NCBI GenBank assembly: GCA_003343905.1
Contig: QAKI01000007.1
Coordinates: forward strand, 1-64,000
Length of the DNA stretch: 64,000 nt
Direction of reading: 5' to 3'
From: Subdoligranulum variabile
GTDB lineage: Bacteria > Bacillota > Clostridia > Oscillospirales > Ruminococcaceae
The position numbers were made by a program, and so were the translations under genes. Shown here in pieces: positions 7,271 through 16,287 of the stretch. Positions within the stretch are counted from its first letter, which is position 1; each line of letters starts with the position of its first letter. The notes beneath the pieces are model-generated. The model searched no databases. It saw only the letters and a list, made by a program, of their open reading frames with translations, and was not told the origin of the DNA.

Positions 7271-7975
7271 ATGAAAAAGACCGCTCTGATCCTGATCGCC
7301 GCCGCGGCGCTGACCGCCTTTGCCCTGACCGGCTGCGCCAACGCCGCCGCCTACGACGGCGCCCGGCCCGTCGCGCCCCAGACCGGCGAAAGCACGTCCG
7401 CTGTATCTGACGCGGCGCCCACCCCGACCCCGGCCGCGCCCGTGGCCGCCCCGGCGGGCGACACGACCGCCGGTGTGGCGGGTTCCGCCGACCCCAACAG
7501 CGGCTATATCACCGAGGACGCCGCCAAGGCCGCCGCGCTGGAACACGCGGGCCTGACCGAAGCCGACCTGGACGGCATCCGGGTACGGCTGGACTACGAC
7601 GACGGCATCGCGCTGTATGACGTGGAGTTCCTGCGCCGCACCGACGCGGGCGTGGAGGAATACGACTACGAGATCGGCGCCACCGACGGCAAAATTTTGA
7701 GCTACGACTACGACGCCGAGGGCGCGCGGGACGGCCAGTGGACCGGCAGCGCGGCCACGGGCACGGCGGTGGACGCCGAACAGGCCAAGCAGATCGCCCT
7801 GACCCATGCGGGCGTGGCGGAAGCCGACGTGTACGGTCTGGAAATGGAGATGGAACACGACCACGGCCGTACCACCTATGAGTTCTCCTGGAAGGTGGGC
7901 TTCACCGAGTACGACTACGAGATCGACGCCGACACCGGCGAGATCGTGAGCTTCTCTCAGGAACAGGACGACTGA
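7271..7975 (+). CDS. Lipoprotein with two PepSY domains
   Basis: 234 aa. Signal peptide with lipobox LTGC (Cys18), so a lipid-anchored extracytoplasmic protein. After an Ala/Pro/Thr-rich linker come two PepSY-like modules: one opening YITEDAAKAAALEHAGLTEA and one opening AEQAKQIALTHAGVAEADVY, each ending in a YDYEID/E segment and a G-x-I strand. PepSY domains are often extracellular modulators encoded near two-component systems, which fits its position here. AAAGGAGG before ATG 7271. Confidence 0.87.
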   Translation: MKKTALILIAAAALTAFALTGCANAAAYDGARPVAPQTGESTSAVSDAAPTPTPAAPVAAPAGDTTAGVAGSADPNSGYITEDAAKAAALEHAGLTEADLDGIRVRLDYDDGIALYDVEFLRRTDAGVEEYDYEIGATDGKILSYDYDAEGARDGQWTGSAATGTAVDAEQAKQIALTHAGVAEADVYGLEMEMEHDHGRTTYEFSWKVGFTEYDYEIDADTGEIVSFSQEQDD

Positions 7976-8008
7976 ACGCAGGAATAACGGTATAGTATAA
8001 TAGGAGAA

Positions 8009-8054
8009 CCCCGCCGCCCGGCCTTGTATAAGGCCGGGCGGCGGGGTGTTTTTT
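8009..8054 (+). terminator. Rho-independent terminator
   Basis: 17 bp perfect stem CCCCGCCGCCCGGCCTT / AAGGCCGGGCGGCGGGG with GTAT loop, then GTGTTTTTT. Ends the lipoprotein transcript. Confidence 0.92.
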
Positions 8055-8631
8055 GAGGGATGTCGGGGAAAAGTGGCGCGGGCGGCCTACAGGCCGCCCC
8101 TACATCCAAGGCAAGCCCCGAAATGGACCGGGGAAGATGAGTTTGACGGGAAAGTGCAAGACCCCTCCGTCTGCCTACGGCAGACACCCACGGGTTGCGG
8201 TTGGCGCATCATGCTGCGCGCCTTGGTGCGGCGCTTGCATTCTGCGACCGCTGCCTTGCCGCGTAGCGGCAACGACCGGAGCGATGAGCGAAGGGCGAAC
8301 CGCTGTATTTTGCCGCCGAAAAGGCGGCTATGAAGCAGGGAAGGACTGTTTGTCTTACCTCATCCGCCGCAGGCGGCGCTCGACTCCGCAGCCCCTAAAG
8401 GGGAGGCTTTGCTCTACTACCCGTCAAAGGCTCCTCTGCGGGGGCTGCTTTTTAGATGGTTGCCCACGCAAAAGGCTCCCCTCATAGGGGAGCTGGCCGC
8501 GCAGCGGCCTGAGGGGTTCTACTGCCCGGCGGGGCTGCACCTTTCGGGATGTTCCTGCGGCGGGGTCAAGACCCCGCCCTACAGACCGGCGGGAACAATA
8601 TGGTTGTTTTTTCGTGTTGCGACCCGGCGGT
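8055..8631. repeat. Mosaic of palindromic intergenic repeats
   Basis: No gene. It is built of short palindromic units that recur across the window: GGCGGCCTACAGGCCGCC (8081-8098), GTCTGCCTACGGCAGAC (8169-8185), a CTCCCC..GGGGAG unit near 8477, and GGCGGGGTCAAGACCCCGCC near 8559. Linker phrases between them are also shared with other gaps (for example CTCTACTACCCGTCAAAGG). Open frames through it are Pro/Arg/Ala-rich artefacts. Confidence 0.8.
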
Positions 8632-10329
8632 TCAGGGCGCGACGGCGTAAACCGCTACGTCGGCGTTCTCATACAGCACCGGCAGGGCGGGCGCTGCGCC
8701 GGGGAACCGCTTGGAATATACCAGCCAGTCGATGCCCTCCTGCCCGCAGAAGTCCGCCAATGCGGCGGCGTCCAGCGTGCCGGAGAAAAGCGCGTCCACC
8801 ACCGCGCGGCGGTGTTCCACCTCGGCCTGCGGCACGCCCATATTGCTCATGGCGTAGGTCCAGCCTTCCATATAGCACTGCACGCCGGAAAACGCCGTGT
8901 ACAGGTTGGAGATGCCGTCCTCCCCGGCGGGCGGCGGCGCGCTGCTGGTGCGGTTGGTGGCAAACACCAGCCCCGGCGCGGCGTTGTCCCGCAGCCACAG
9001 GGCGGCGGATTCGTCGCTGGCCGTGACCGCCCGCGGGCTGTCCACGGGTTCCAGCAGGCCCGCCGTGCGGGCAAGCTGCACGCCGCCGCTGCGGCACAGC
9101 GCCAGCACCACGCACAGCGCCGTGACGGCCCCCACGGCCCCGCACGCCCAGCCGGCCGCCGCGAACGGCCCCGGTCTGCGCAGCCGGGGCAGCGATTCCA
9201 CCGCCAGCAGCGTCATGCAGAGCATGGCGAAAAACGCAAAATAGACCTGGCTGGAACTTTCGTGCCAGAACAGGTGATAGGCCAGGAACCCGCCCACCAC
9301 CCCGGCGTGGGCCAGCAGGTGCGCCGGGTCCAGCCGGGGCAGGCGGCGCAGCGCCGCGGGCACGCCCCGCAGCCATAGCACGAACTGGAAAGGCATCATC
9401 AGGAAGGCGTCCGCAATGCCGATGCCCACCAGCCACACATACCCCGACACCGGCAGATGGGCGCAGAGCCAGTCGGTCAGCGGCGAAAGCAGCCGGTACG
9501 CCAGCGTGCGCTCCATGGCGAAGATCGAAAACGTCATACTGGTGTTGGCCCCGGCCGCGTACAGCACCCGGTACAGCGCCCCGAACACCGCCGCCGTGCC
9601 CAGCAGGCAGAGCAGCGCGCGGCCGTAGCGCGGGCGCTGGAACAGCAGCACGAACACCATGGCCGCCGCCAGCGCGCAGAGGGCCAGCGCCGCCTGCGGC
9701 CCTTTGGCCAGGGTGAACAGGCCGAAAGCCAGGAAATAAGCGGCCCACCACCGCGGCCCCACGGCGAACCGCGCCCGGCTGATGCAGGCGAACAGCCCCA
9801 GGAACGCCCCAAAGAACACCACGGCGGTGCCCTGGGCGTTGATGTTGGTGGTCAGGTGGCGCAGCAGCGTGTTGCCGAACAGCCCGTCCCCGGTGGGCAG
9901 GGCCTTCCACATCGACGCGCACTGGAACCCGAACAGCAGCACCGGCAGCGCGGCGGCTTTGGTCCGGCTGCCCCGGTAAAAGACCAGCCCCAAACTGTAC
10001 AGGGCGGCCAGTTCCCCCAGCAGGAACAGCGGCCCCGCGTAAAAGGCGAACACGTCGTAGCAGGGCACCCCGGCGGCCATCGCCAGCGCGGCGGCCAGCA
10101 GTTCGGTCAGGTAATGGTAGGAGAACCGCACCCCCGCAAAGCGGATGTCCTGCGGCGGGAAAGCGTCCAGAAAGGCTTCGGCATTGCCCACGTTCCACAG
10201 CAGGTCGCGGTCCGGTACGATGCAGCCCGCCGCCAGCGGGTGGGCGTTGCGCGCGCTGAACGACAGGGCAAAGAACAGGCAGAGCGCACCCCAGAAAAGT
10301 GCCGTCAGCGCCAGGTGATTTTTAGATGC
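8632..10329 (-). CDS. Polytopic membrane protein, C-terminal part (frameshifted at poly-G)
   Basis: Larger piece of a protein that would be about 702 aa if a nine-base C run (coding strand; 10330-10338 as G) were one base shorter. About ten membrane helices run through residues 60-380 of this piece, followed by a soluble C-terminal domain (LWLRDNAAPGLVFATNRTSS ... GIDWLVYSKRFPG). This topology resembles GT-C type glycosyltransferases or polysaccharide-assembly membrane proteins, but no catalytic motif is certain. The frame is open from the homopolymer; a GTG at 10191 could give internal initiation. It may be a pseudogene, a sequencing error or a phase-variable gene. Confidence 0.7.
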   Translation of the reverse strand, partial: ASKNHLALTALFWGALCLFFALSFSARNAHPLAAGCIVPDRDLLWNVGNAEAFLDAFPPQDIRFAGVRFSYHYLTELLAAALAMAAGVPCYDVFAFYAGPLFLLGELAALYSLGLVFYRGSRTKAAALPVLLFGFQCASMWKALPTGDGLFGNTLLRHLTTNINAQGTAVVFFGAFLGLFACISRARFAVGPRWWAAYFLAFGLFTLAKGPQAALALCALAAAMVFVLLFQRPRYGRALLCLLGTAAVFGALYRVLYAAGANTSMTFSIFAMERTLAYRLLSPLTDWLCAHLPVSGYVWLVGIGIADAFLMMPFQFVLWLRGVPAALRRLPRLDPAHLLAHAGVVGGFLAYHLFWHESSSQVYFAFFAMLCMTLLAVESLPRLRRPGPFAAAGWACGAVGAVTALCVVLALCRSGGVQLARTAGLLEPVDSPRAVTASDESAALWLRDNAAPGLVFATNRTSSAPPPAGEDGISNLYTAFSGVQCYMEGWTYAMSNMGVPQAEVEHRRAVVDALFSGTLDAAALADFCGQEGIDWLVYSKRFPGAAPALPVLYENADVAVYAVAP

Positions 10330-10741
10330 GGGGGGGGGTGAATGTACGCAGGCGCGTTAAAATTTTGCGGCGCTGCGGCAGGAACAGCGCCAGCGCCGCC
10401 AGGGGCGGCCCCAGATGCAGCAGCCAGGGCAGCCCCAAACGCACGGCCAGGCAGAAGCAGACTGCCAGCAGCGCGCTGCCGTACACGGCGGTGAGCAGCG
10501 GGGTCAGGCCCTCGGCGCGAGGGCCGAAGCGGCGGGCCAGCAGCCAGCCGGGCAGGAGCAGGTAGAACGCCGCGGCCAGATAAAACCGCAGCGCGCCGAA
10601 CAGGGAAGCGCCGCACAGCACGGCGACGGTCAGGAACAGCGCGAAGCAGAGCGCGGCCGCGCCCCAGGGCAGCAGGCGCCGCGTACGGCCGGGCATGGCG
10701 GGAGCGGCAGGGCGCTCCGGGGCGGAAAGGGCGGAAGGCAT
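10322..10741 (-). CDS. Polytopic membrane protein, N-terminal part (frameshifted at poly-G)
   Basis: 139 codons as it stands. After a Pro/Ala-rich start it has about three membrane helices (GAAALCFALFLTVAVLCGAS, FYLAAAFYLLLPGWLLA, LLAVCFCLAVRLGLPWLLHL), then TFTPPRI and a stop just after the C run. Start at ATG 10741 behind AAGGAGG; a longer frame to 10843 lacks a ribosome site and runs through the promoter (TGGTATACT on the minus strand near 10820). Removing one base of the run joins it without a stop to the frame at 8632-10329. Confidence 0.7.
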   Translation of the reverse strand: MPSALSAPERPAAPAMPGRTRRLLPWGAAALCFALFLTVAVLCGASLFGALRFYLAAAFYLLLPGWLLARRFGPRAEGLTPLLTAVYGSALLAVCFCLAVRLGLPWLLHLGPPLAALALFLPQRRKILTRLRTFTPPRI

Positions 10742-10861
10742 GGCAGGGACCTCCTTCTTGCGGTGGACGGCGGGGCGGCCCGCCGGCAGGGAAAAACGGT
10801 CGATTTTTAGTACAGTATACCACGGCGGCCCCAAAGGGTTCAAGCGGCGGGGCGGGGGCCT

Positions 10862-10926
10862 GAAGATAAGAGATAAAAGATAATAGATAATAAATAAGGT
10901 GGATCGCGGGCCTGCGGCCCGCTCAA
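10862..10926 (+). repeat. AGATAA-rich / GCGGGCCTGCGGCCCGC repeat, copy 1
   Basis: AT-rich run of AGATAA-like words, then GGTGGAT, CGCGGGCCTGCGGCCCGC hairpin and TC. A second copy in the same orientation is at 12536-12590, so the pair brackets the thioredoxin operon. Confidence 0.6.
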
Positions 10927-10959
10927 AAAAGCAGAGGATACGGCGGGATGGCGGGTGTT

Positions 10960-11255
10960 TTTGGGGTGTTGCAGGGCGGGGGCTTGACCCCGCCGTGTTT
11001 CTTTTGCCCGCGGGGTTCCGGATGGCCGGAACGTGCCAAACCCTTCCGTCTGCCTTCGGCAGACACCTCCCCTGGAAGGGGAGGCTTTGCTCTACTACCC
11101 GTCAAGGGCTCCCCTGCGGGGACTGCGAAATTGGGCATCGCCTGTGGGTTCCTGTGTTGCAACCCACTCAAAGGCTCCCCTGCCAGGGGAGCTGGCCGCG
11201 CAGCGGCCTGAGGGGTTCTACTGCCCGGTCGGCGGGCGCAGAGGAACGAAAACGG
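10960..11255. repeat. Mosaic of palindromic intergenic repeats
   Basis: Contains the GGGCGGGGGCTTGACCCCGCC unit, GTCTGCCTTCGGCAGAC, CTCCCCTGGAAGGGGAG, the CTCTACTACCCGTCAA linker, and CTCCCCTGCCAGGGGAG followed by CTGGCCGCGCAGCGGCCTGAG. No gene. Confidence 0.8.
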
Positions 11256-11256
11256 C

Positions 11257-11290
11257 AAACAAAAACCGCGCCCGGTATAACCGGGCGCGG
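11257..11290 (-). terminator. Rho-independent terminator for trxA
   Basis: Stem CCGCGCCCGG / CCGGGCGCGG (11266-11290) with a run of A on the plus strand at 11261-11265, read as U on the minus transcript. Confidence 0.85.
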
Positions 11291-11304
11291 TGGAAAAGGA
11301 CAGA

Positions 11305-11616
11305 TTACAGTACGCCGTCCAGCCACTGGCGCAGGGCGGGCTTGGGCATGAAGCCTACCTGCCGGGCCACGGGCTGGCCCTTCTTCAGCACCACCAGGGC
11401 GGGGATGCTCTGGATGCCGAACTGGGCCGCCAGGGCGGGGTTCTCGTCCACGTCGATACCGTAGAACAGCGCCTTGCCGTCCAGCTCCTCGCTGGTCTGT
11501 TCCAGCACCGGGGCCAGCATGCGGCAGGGGTTGCACCAGGTGGCGTTAAAATCCAGCACGGCGACATCCGCCGCCTGGGCCTGGGTCAGATCGTTGTGAT
11601 GCACTTCGTAAACCAT
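11305..11616 (-). CDS. trxA: Thioredoxin
   Basis: 103 aa, the normal length. Redox-active WCNPC sits in the context DFNATWCNPCRMLAPVLE, with the cis-Pro in IQSIPALVVLKKG. The central residues (NP) differ from the standard GP, which usually shifts redox potential. GAAAGGAG precedes ATG 11616. It lies 15 bp downstream of a flavoprotein that should reduce it, giving a disulfide-reductase pair in one transcript that ends at 11257. Confidence 0.92.
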   Translation of the reverse strand: MVYEVHHNDLTQAQAADVAVLDFNATWCNPCRMLAPVLEQTSEELDGKALFYGIDVDENPALAAQFGIQSIPALVVLKKGQPVARQVGFMPKPALRQWLDGVL

Positions 11617-11631
11617 AAATGATTTCTCCTT

Positions 11632-12507
11632 TCAATGTTGGGAATCGGGCCGCTTTTGGGCGTCCAGGTAGGACACGGCGGAAAGCGCCGCCGCATTGCC
11701 CTGGCCTGCGGCCTTGATATACTGATAGGGCAGCCCGGCGGCGTCGCCGCAGGCAAAACAGCCGGGCAGGTTGGTGGCCATCCGGGCGTCCACCGCCACA
11801 TGGCCGCCGTCGGCCGCCAGCCCCGGCACCAATTGGGCGGGGGCCATGGCGTCCCGCAGCAGGAATACCCCGTCCACCGGGTAGTCCCCGCCGCTGGTGC
11901 GCAGGGCCTGCACGGTGCCTTCGCCCAGGATGGCCGTGGGCGTTTCCCGCCGGATTTGCACGGCGGCGGGAAGTTCCGGCGCGCCGTCGTACAGCGGGAA
12001 GTACAGCACCGAGGCGGCGACCTCGGACAGATAGGCGGCTTCCGGCTCGGCGGCGGGGCTGGCGCCCACCACGGCCACCGCCTTGCCGCGGTACAGCGGC
12101 GCGTCACAGGTGGCGCAGTAACTCACGCCCCGGCCCAGCAACTCCTGTTCGCCGGGCAGCGGACGCCCCTGCACCACGCCGGTGGCCAGAATGACGGCGG
12201 CAGCCTCGTAGGTTTGTTCCGCCGTCTGCACGGCGAAGTAGTCGCCCATGGCGTACACGGCGTTCACGCGGGCGTCGGTGATCGAAATGTCCATGTCCGC
12301 CAGGTGGCGGGCCAGGGCGTCCCGCAGTTCGGCGCCGGTGACGTTGGGCAGGCCGGGATAGTTCAGAATGCGGTGGGCTTTGGCGATCTTATCGCTGAGG
12401 GCGGCGGGGCCAAGCAGCAGCACCCGTTTGCCCCGGAGTTTGGCGGTGATGGCCGCCGAGACCCCGGCGGGGCCGGTGCCGATGACGGCGATGTCGGCGC
12501 GTTCCAT
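11632..12507 (-). CDS. trxB: Thioredoxin-reductase-like FAD/NAD(P) oxidoreductase
   Basis: 291 aa flavoprotein. FAD-binding GTGPAGVSAAITA is at the N-terminus, the redox CATC motif is in GVSYCATCDAPLYRGK, an NAD(P)-binding VAVVGASPAAEPEAAYLSE follows, and the C-terminal FAD motif is FACGDAAGLPYQYIKAAGQG. The nucleotide motif reads GASPAAEPEA where standard enzymes have GGGDSA-E-A, so cofactor preference (NADPH, NADH or ferredoxin/flavin) is uncertain. It is somewhat shorter than the usual 305-320 aa. GAAAGGAG before ATG 12507. Confidence 0.85.
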   Translation of the reverse strand: MERADIAVIGTGPAGVSAAITAKLRGKRVLLLGPAALSDKIAKAHRILNYPGLPNVTGAELRDALARHLADMDISITDARVNAVYAMGDYFAVQTAEQTYEAAAVILATGVVQGRPLPGEQELLGRGVSYCATCDAPLYRGKAVAVVGASPAAEPEAAYLSEVAASVLYFPLYDGAPELPAAVQIRRETPTAILGEGTVQALRTSGGDYPVDGVFLLRDAMAPAQLVPGLAADGGHVAVDARMATNLPGCFACGDAAGLPYQYIKAAGQGNAAALSAVSYLDAQKRPDSQH

Positions 12508-12535
12508 GAAATGCTCCTTTCGGGAGAGGGAAAAC

Positions 12536-13306
12536 AGAGATAAAAGATAAGAAATTTGGTGGATTGCGGGCCTGCGGCCCGCTCGAAAGGGAAGGATGCG
12601 TTAGGAATAATTCCTATAACAATAGTATACTATAGTTTGCCCTAAAAACAAGCCCTCAGCCGTGAACAAAGTGTAAAATTCTGGAGGGGGTGGCGGGGAA
12701 AGCGAGGTGTCGGGGCGAGAAAACGTCGCAGTATGTCCCGCGGGCGGTGTGGCTGCCGGGAGGGGTTGGAGCCTTCCCACGACCCGGAACCTTACAGGTG
12801 ATGGAAAACATCGCGCGGCGGGGTCAAGACCCCGCCCTACAGGGCAGGGGGAACGGGCGGCAAAATTAGGAAGTCCGTTGCTGCCGTTGCCGTGCGTGGG
12901 GAAAAAGGGCGGGCAGCAGGCAAAGCGGGTGGCGGCGCGAACGGGCAACGGGCCGCATACATGCGGCCCCTACAACCGGGCAGAAAGCGAAATATGAAGG
13001 GGGACGTTTACGGTGGTTTGTAGGGCGGGGTCTTGACCCCGCCGTAGGAACCTCCCGGAAGGTGCGGCACCGCCGGAGAGTAGAACCCCTCAGGCCGCTG
13101 CGCGGCCAGCTCCCCTGAAAGGGGAGCCTTCTCGAGTGGGCAGCAATCTAAAGCAGTACCTAAGAGGGGAGCCTTTCAAACGGGCAGCCACCTAAAAAAG
13201 CAAATCTCGATGAGGAGCCTTTTGGGTGGGCGGCTACATAAAAGCAACACTTGAAGAAGAGCCTTTTAGGTGGCAGCCCACAAAATGCCTTTACCCCCCA
13301 CCCGGC
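12536..13306. repeat. Intergenic repeats: AGATAA unit copy 2 and palindromic mosaic
   Basis: 12536-12590 repeats the AGATAA/GCGGGCCTGCGGCCCGC unit of 10862. From about 12815 come GCGGGGTCAAGACCCCGCC, an ATACATGCGGCCCCTAC unit, GGGCGGGGTCTTGACCCCGCC, the CTCAGGCCGCTGCGCGGCCAG unit and several degenerate copies of a GGGGAGCCTTTTGGGTGGGC phrase up to the next gene. No gene is seen. Confidence 0.75.
12623..12651 (-). promoter_or_regulatory. Probable promoter of trxB-trxA
   Basis: On the minus strand TTGTTT (12651-12646), 17 bp, TATACT (12628-12623). It lies about 120 bp upstream of trxB. Confidence 0.55.
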
Positions 13307-14797
13307 TCACAGCTTATACAGCGCGGTGTATTTACGGGTCAGGTAGTCGGTGAAATAGTGCGGGTCGAAGGCGCCGCCGCACAGGCTCTGCACCAGCCAG
13401 GACGGTTCCTTCACGCAGCCGTAGCGCCACAGCCGGGCGCACAGCGCGTCCCGCAGGGGCGCCAGGTCGCCCTGCGCCCACTGGGCGTCCAGGTCCAGCG
13501 TGCGGCGCAGGTCCGCCACCGCCTGCGCCCCGTAGGCGCTGCCCAGCGCATAGCTGGGGAAGTACCCCATATCGCCCATCGACCAGTGGATGTCCTGCAA
13601 ACAGCCGTGGGCGTCGTCCGGCACTTCCACGCCCAGATATTCCCGGTATTTGGCGTTCCAGGCGGCGGGCAGGTCCGCGACGGACAGCGTGCCCTGCATC
13701 ATCGCCTTTTCCAGCTCATAGCGCACCATGATATGCAGCGCGTAGGTCAGCTCGTCGGCTTCGGTGCGGATCAGCCCCGGTTCCGCGCGGTTCACGGCGC
13801 GCCAGACCTCTTCCTCGCTCACATCTGCAAGCTGCGCGGGGAACAGTTCCCGCAGCACCGGGTACAGCCAGCGCAGAAACGACCGGCTGCGGCCCACATA
13901 ATTCTCGAACAGGCGGCTCTGGCTCTCGTGCAGGCCCATGGTGGAACCGCCCGTCACGGCGGTGTAGTCCAGCGCCGGGTCGATGTGCCGTTCATACAGC
14001 GCGTGGCCGCCCTCGTGCATGACGCTGTACAGGTTCGAGAACACGTCCCGCGGCTGGTAATGCGTCGTCAGCCGCACGTCCCCGCGCCAAAGCTCGGTGG
14101 TGAAGGGGTGCTCGCTCTCGGCCAGCAGCGTGTGTTCGGGTTCCAGCCCCCACACCGCCATGATCCGGCGGGACAGTTCCCGCTGCGCGTCCAGCGGCCA
14201 GTCCTGGTCGAGAAAATCCGTGCGGATGGGCGCGCCGTGGTCCCGGATGGCGGCCAGCAGCGGCACGATGGCCGCCCGCAGCGTATCGAAAAAGGCGTCG
14301 CACTGGGCGATCGTCAGCCCGCGCTCGTACCGGTCCAGGAACACCTCGTAGGGGTCGCGGTCCGGCGCAAAGTACCGCGCCTGCGCCCGGCGGGCTTCCA
14401 CGATCTGTTCCAGGTACGGCGCGAACAGCCCGAAGTCGTTCTGCCGCTTGGCCTTGACCCACACCGGGATGCTCTGCTGGGTCAGTTTGGTGAAGGCCGC
14501 GTACTCCTCGGCCGGGATGCGGGCGATCTCGTCATATTCGCGGCGCAGTTCCCGCACTTCGGCGGCCTGCTGCTCGTCCTCAGCGGCGGCTGCGGCGGCG
14601 TCCAGCAGGGCGGCGGTGTCCGGGTTCACCAGCAGGTCAAAGCGGGCGCGGCTGAGCACCGCGCAGGCTTCGGCGCGGCCGTCGGCGCTGCCCTCCGGGG
14701 CGACGGTCTCGGCGTCAAAGTCGATGGCGTTCAGGGCGTAGCGGTAGGCGGCGAGCTGCTTTTCCAGCGCGCGCAGCCGCAGGATGGATTCTTGCAT
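13307..14797 (-). CDS. M32 family (Taq-type) metallocarboxypeptidase
   Basis: 496 aa, normal for thermostable carboxypeptidase 1. It removes C-terminal residues from peptides using a metal ion. Zinc-binding HEGGH lies in SVMHEGGHALYERHID, with a downstream glutamate region MGLHESQSRLFENYVGR typical of the family, and HIMVRYELEK near the C-terminal third. Start at ATG 14797 with GAAAGG upstream; the 38-residue extension to 14911 runs through the spacer. Cytoplasmic, no signal peptide. Confidence 0.92.
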   Translation of the reverse strand: MQESILRLRALEKQLAAYRYALNAIDFDAETVAPEGSADGRAEACAVLSRARFDLLVNPDTAALLDAAAAAAEDEQQAAEVRELRREYDEIARIPAEEYAAFTKLTQQSIPVWVKAKRQNDFGLFAPYLEQIVEARRAQARYFAPDRDPYEVFLDRYERGLTIAQCDAFFDTLRAAIVPLLAAIRDHGAPIRTDFLDQDWPLDAQRELSRRIMAVWGLEPEHTLLAESEHPFTTELWRGDVRLTTHYQPRDVFSNLYSVMHEGGHALYERHIDPALDYTAVTGGSTMGLHESQSRLFENYVGRSRSFLRWLYPVLRELFPAQLADVSEEEVWRAVNRAEPGLIRTEADELTYALHIMVRYELEKAMMQGTLSVADLPAAWNAKYREYLGVEVPDDAHGCLQDIHWSMGDMGYFPSYALGSAYGAQAVADLRRTLDLDAQWAQGDLAPLRDALCARLWRYGCVKEPSWLVQSLCGGAFDPHYFTDYLTRKYTALYKL

Positions 14798-15007
14798 AAA
14801 AACACGACCTTTCGGATGGAATAAAAACGCAGATATGCGGTTTTGCACAAACAGGGGCCGGCAGTCCCCGGCGCCTGGCGGCGGGCCGGGGTTTTGCTGC
14901 CGTATTCCCATATTCTAACACAACCCGGCAGCTTTTTCCATTGCCAGAAGCGCCGTTTTATGGTATGGTGTAAGGAGAGGAAGAATCCCGCAAAGGAGGT
15001 GGCCGCC

Positions 15008-15862
15008 ATGCCGCAGCCGCTGGTGAGCATCATCGTACCGATCTACAACGCGCAGGACCACATCGCCCGGTGCGTGGAGAGCATCCGCCGCCAGACCTAT
15101 GAAAATCTGGAGATCCTGCTGCTGAACGACGGCAGCCAGGACGTGAGTTTGCAGGTGTGCCGGATGTACGCCGGGGTGGACAAGCGCATTGTGCTGATCG
15201 ACAAGGCCAACAGCGGCGTGGCCGCCACCCGCAACCTGGGCCTGCGCCGGGCGACCGGCGAATACTTACAGTTCGTGGACGCCGACGATACGATCCTGCC
15301 CAACGCCACCGAACTGCTGGTGGACCGGGCGCAGCGGTCGGACGCCGACCTGGTCATTGCGCACTACAACCGCATCACGCCGCCGCGCCCCCGCAGCCAG
15401 GAGGCCGAGGCCCGGCACGCCCGCGTGGACCGGCCCGACCGGGTGCAGACGTTCGGGTTCCTGCTGGAAGGCGCCATGGACAAGCAGGCGTTTGCGGCCC
15501 GGCTGATGCAGGAACCCGCCAGCTTCTATTATGGCGTCATGTGGAACAAGCTCTACCGCGCCGACCTTGTGCGCGCCCATGAGGACGTGGTTTGCGCCGA
15601 GGACCTGGACTGGTCGGAGGACCTGTACTTCAACCTGAGCTACATCCGCTATGCGGAGCGGTTCTACGCCCTGTCCACGCCGATCTACAACTATTACAAC
15701 ACCCCCGGCAGCGCCGTGCATACGGTGCTGAACCCCGTGAACGTGGTGACGACCCGCGCCGCCCTGTTCAGCTATTACAAAGAATTGTACGAACAGATGG
15801 GACTGTATGAGGAATACAAGCCCCAGATCTACAAATACCTCGTGGCGGTGGCGGAAAGCTGA
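15008..15862 (+). CDS. Family 2 glycosyltransferase
   Basis: 284 aa GT-A enzyme. It opens VSIIVPIYNAQDHIARCVES, has LLLNDGSQD (first Asp motif), ANSGVAATRNLGLRRATGEY and the DxD-like FVDADDTI, all diagnostic of GT2. The C-terminal half has WNKLYRADLV and EDLYFNLSYI, common in capsular/teichoic-type transferases. AAAGGAGG precedes ATG 15008; the longer frame from 14843 is spacer. Single gene, divergent from the carboxypeptidase. Donor and acceptor unknown. Confidence 0.88.
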   Translation: MPQPLVSIIVPIYNAQDHIARCVESIRRQTYENLEILLLNDGSQDVSLQVCRMYAGVDKRIVLIDKANSGVAATRNLGLRRATGEYLQFVDADDTILPNATELLVDRAQRSDADLVIAHYNRITPPRPRSQEAEARHARVDRPDRVQTFGFLLEGAMDKQAFAARLMQEPASFYYGVMWNKLYRADLVRAHEDVVCAEDLDWSEDLYFNLSYIRYAERFYALSTPIYNYYNTPGSAVHTVLNPVNVVTTRAALFSYYKELYEQMGLYEEYKPQIYKYLVAVAES

Positions 15863-16260
15863 AGGGAACGCCTGCGGGGATCTGCCGGAACGCTCCTGCG
15901 GCGGGGTACGACCCCGCCGTGCAACATCGGGGAAATGCCGAACCAAAAGGAAAACGGTCGATTTCCGTCAGGTCGTAGGGGCGGCCTGCAGGCCGCCCGT
16001 ACAGCTGCGCCTTGCCACGGGTGGACGGTGCAGCATCCGCGTTCCCGTTTCCCGTAGGGCGGGGTCCTGACCCCGCCGTGGGGGGGGCCTTGCCCGCAAG
16101 GTTCCGGGTCGCCGGGATGTTCCCCGGGCGGCGTACACGCCGCCCCTACGTCCACAGGGAAACGGGGCGGTTTGCGGGTACGCCGCGGATAGCGGAAGGT
16201 TCCCCGGCGGGGTACGACCCCGCCCTGCAAATCGGCGAAAACCGCGAACACAAATCATAC
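15863..16260. repeat. Mosaic of palindromic intergenic repeats
   Basis: Contains GGCGGGGTACGACCCCGCCGT, GGGGCGGCCTGCAGGCCGCC (about 15980), TAGGGCGGGGTCCTGACCCC, GGGCGGCGTACACGCCGCCC and another GGCGGGGTACGACCCCGCC. No gene. Confidence 0.8.
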
Positions 16261-16287
16261 ATTGCCCATGACAGAAAGGAGAGAACT

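Noticed and set aside
8055..8631. CRISPR array
   Set aside because: Units are palindromes of several kinds with irregular spacing and no cas genes are nearby.
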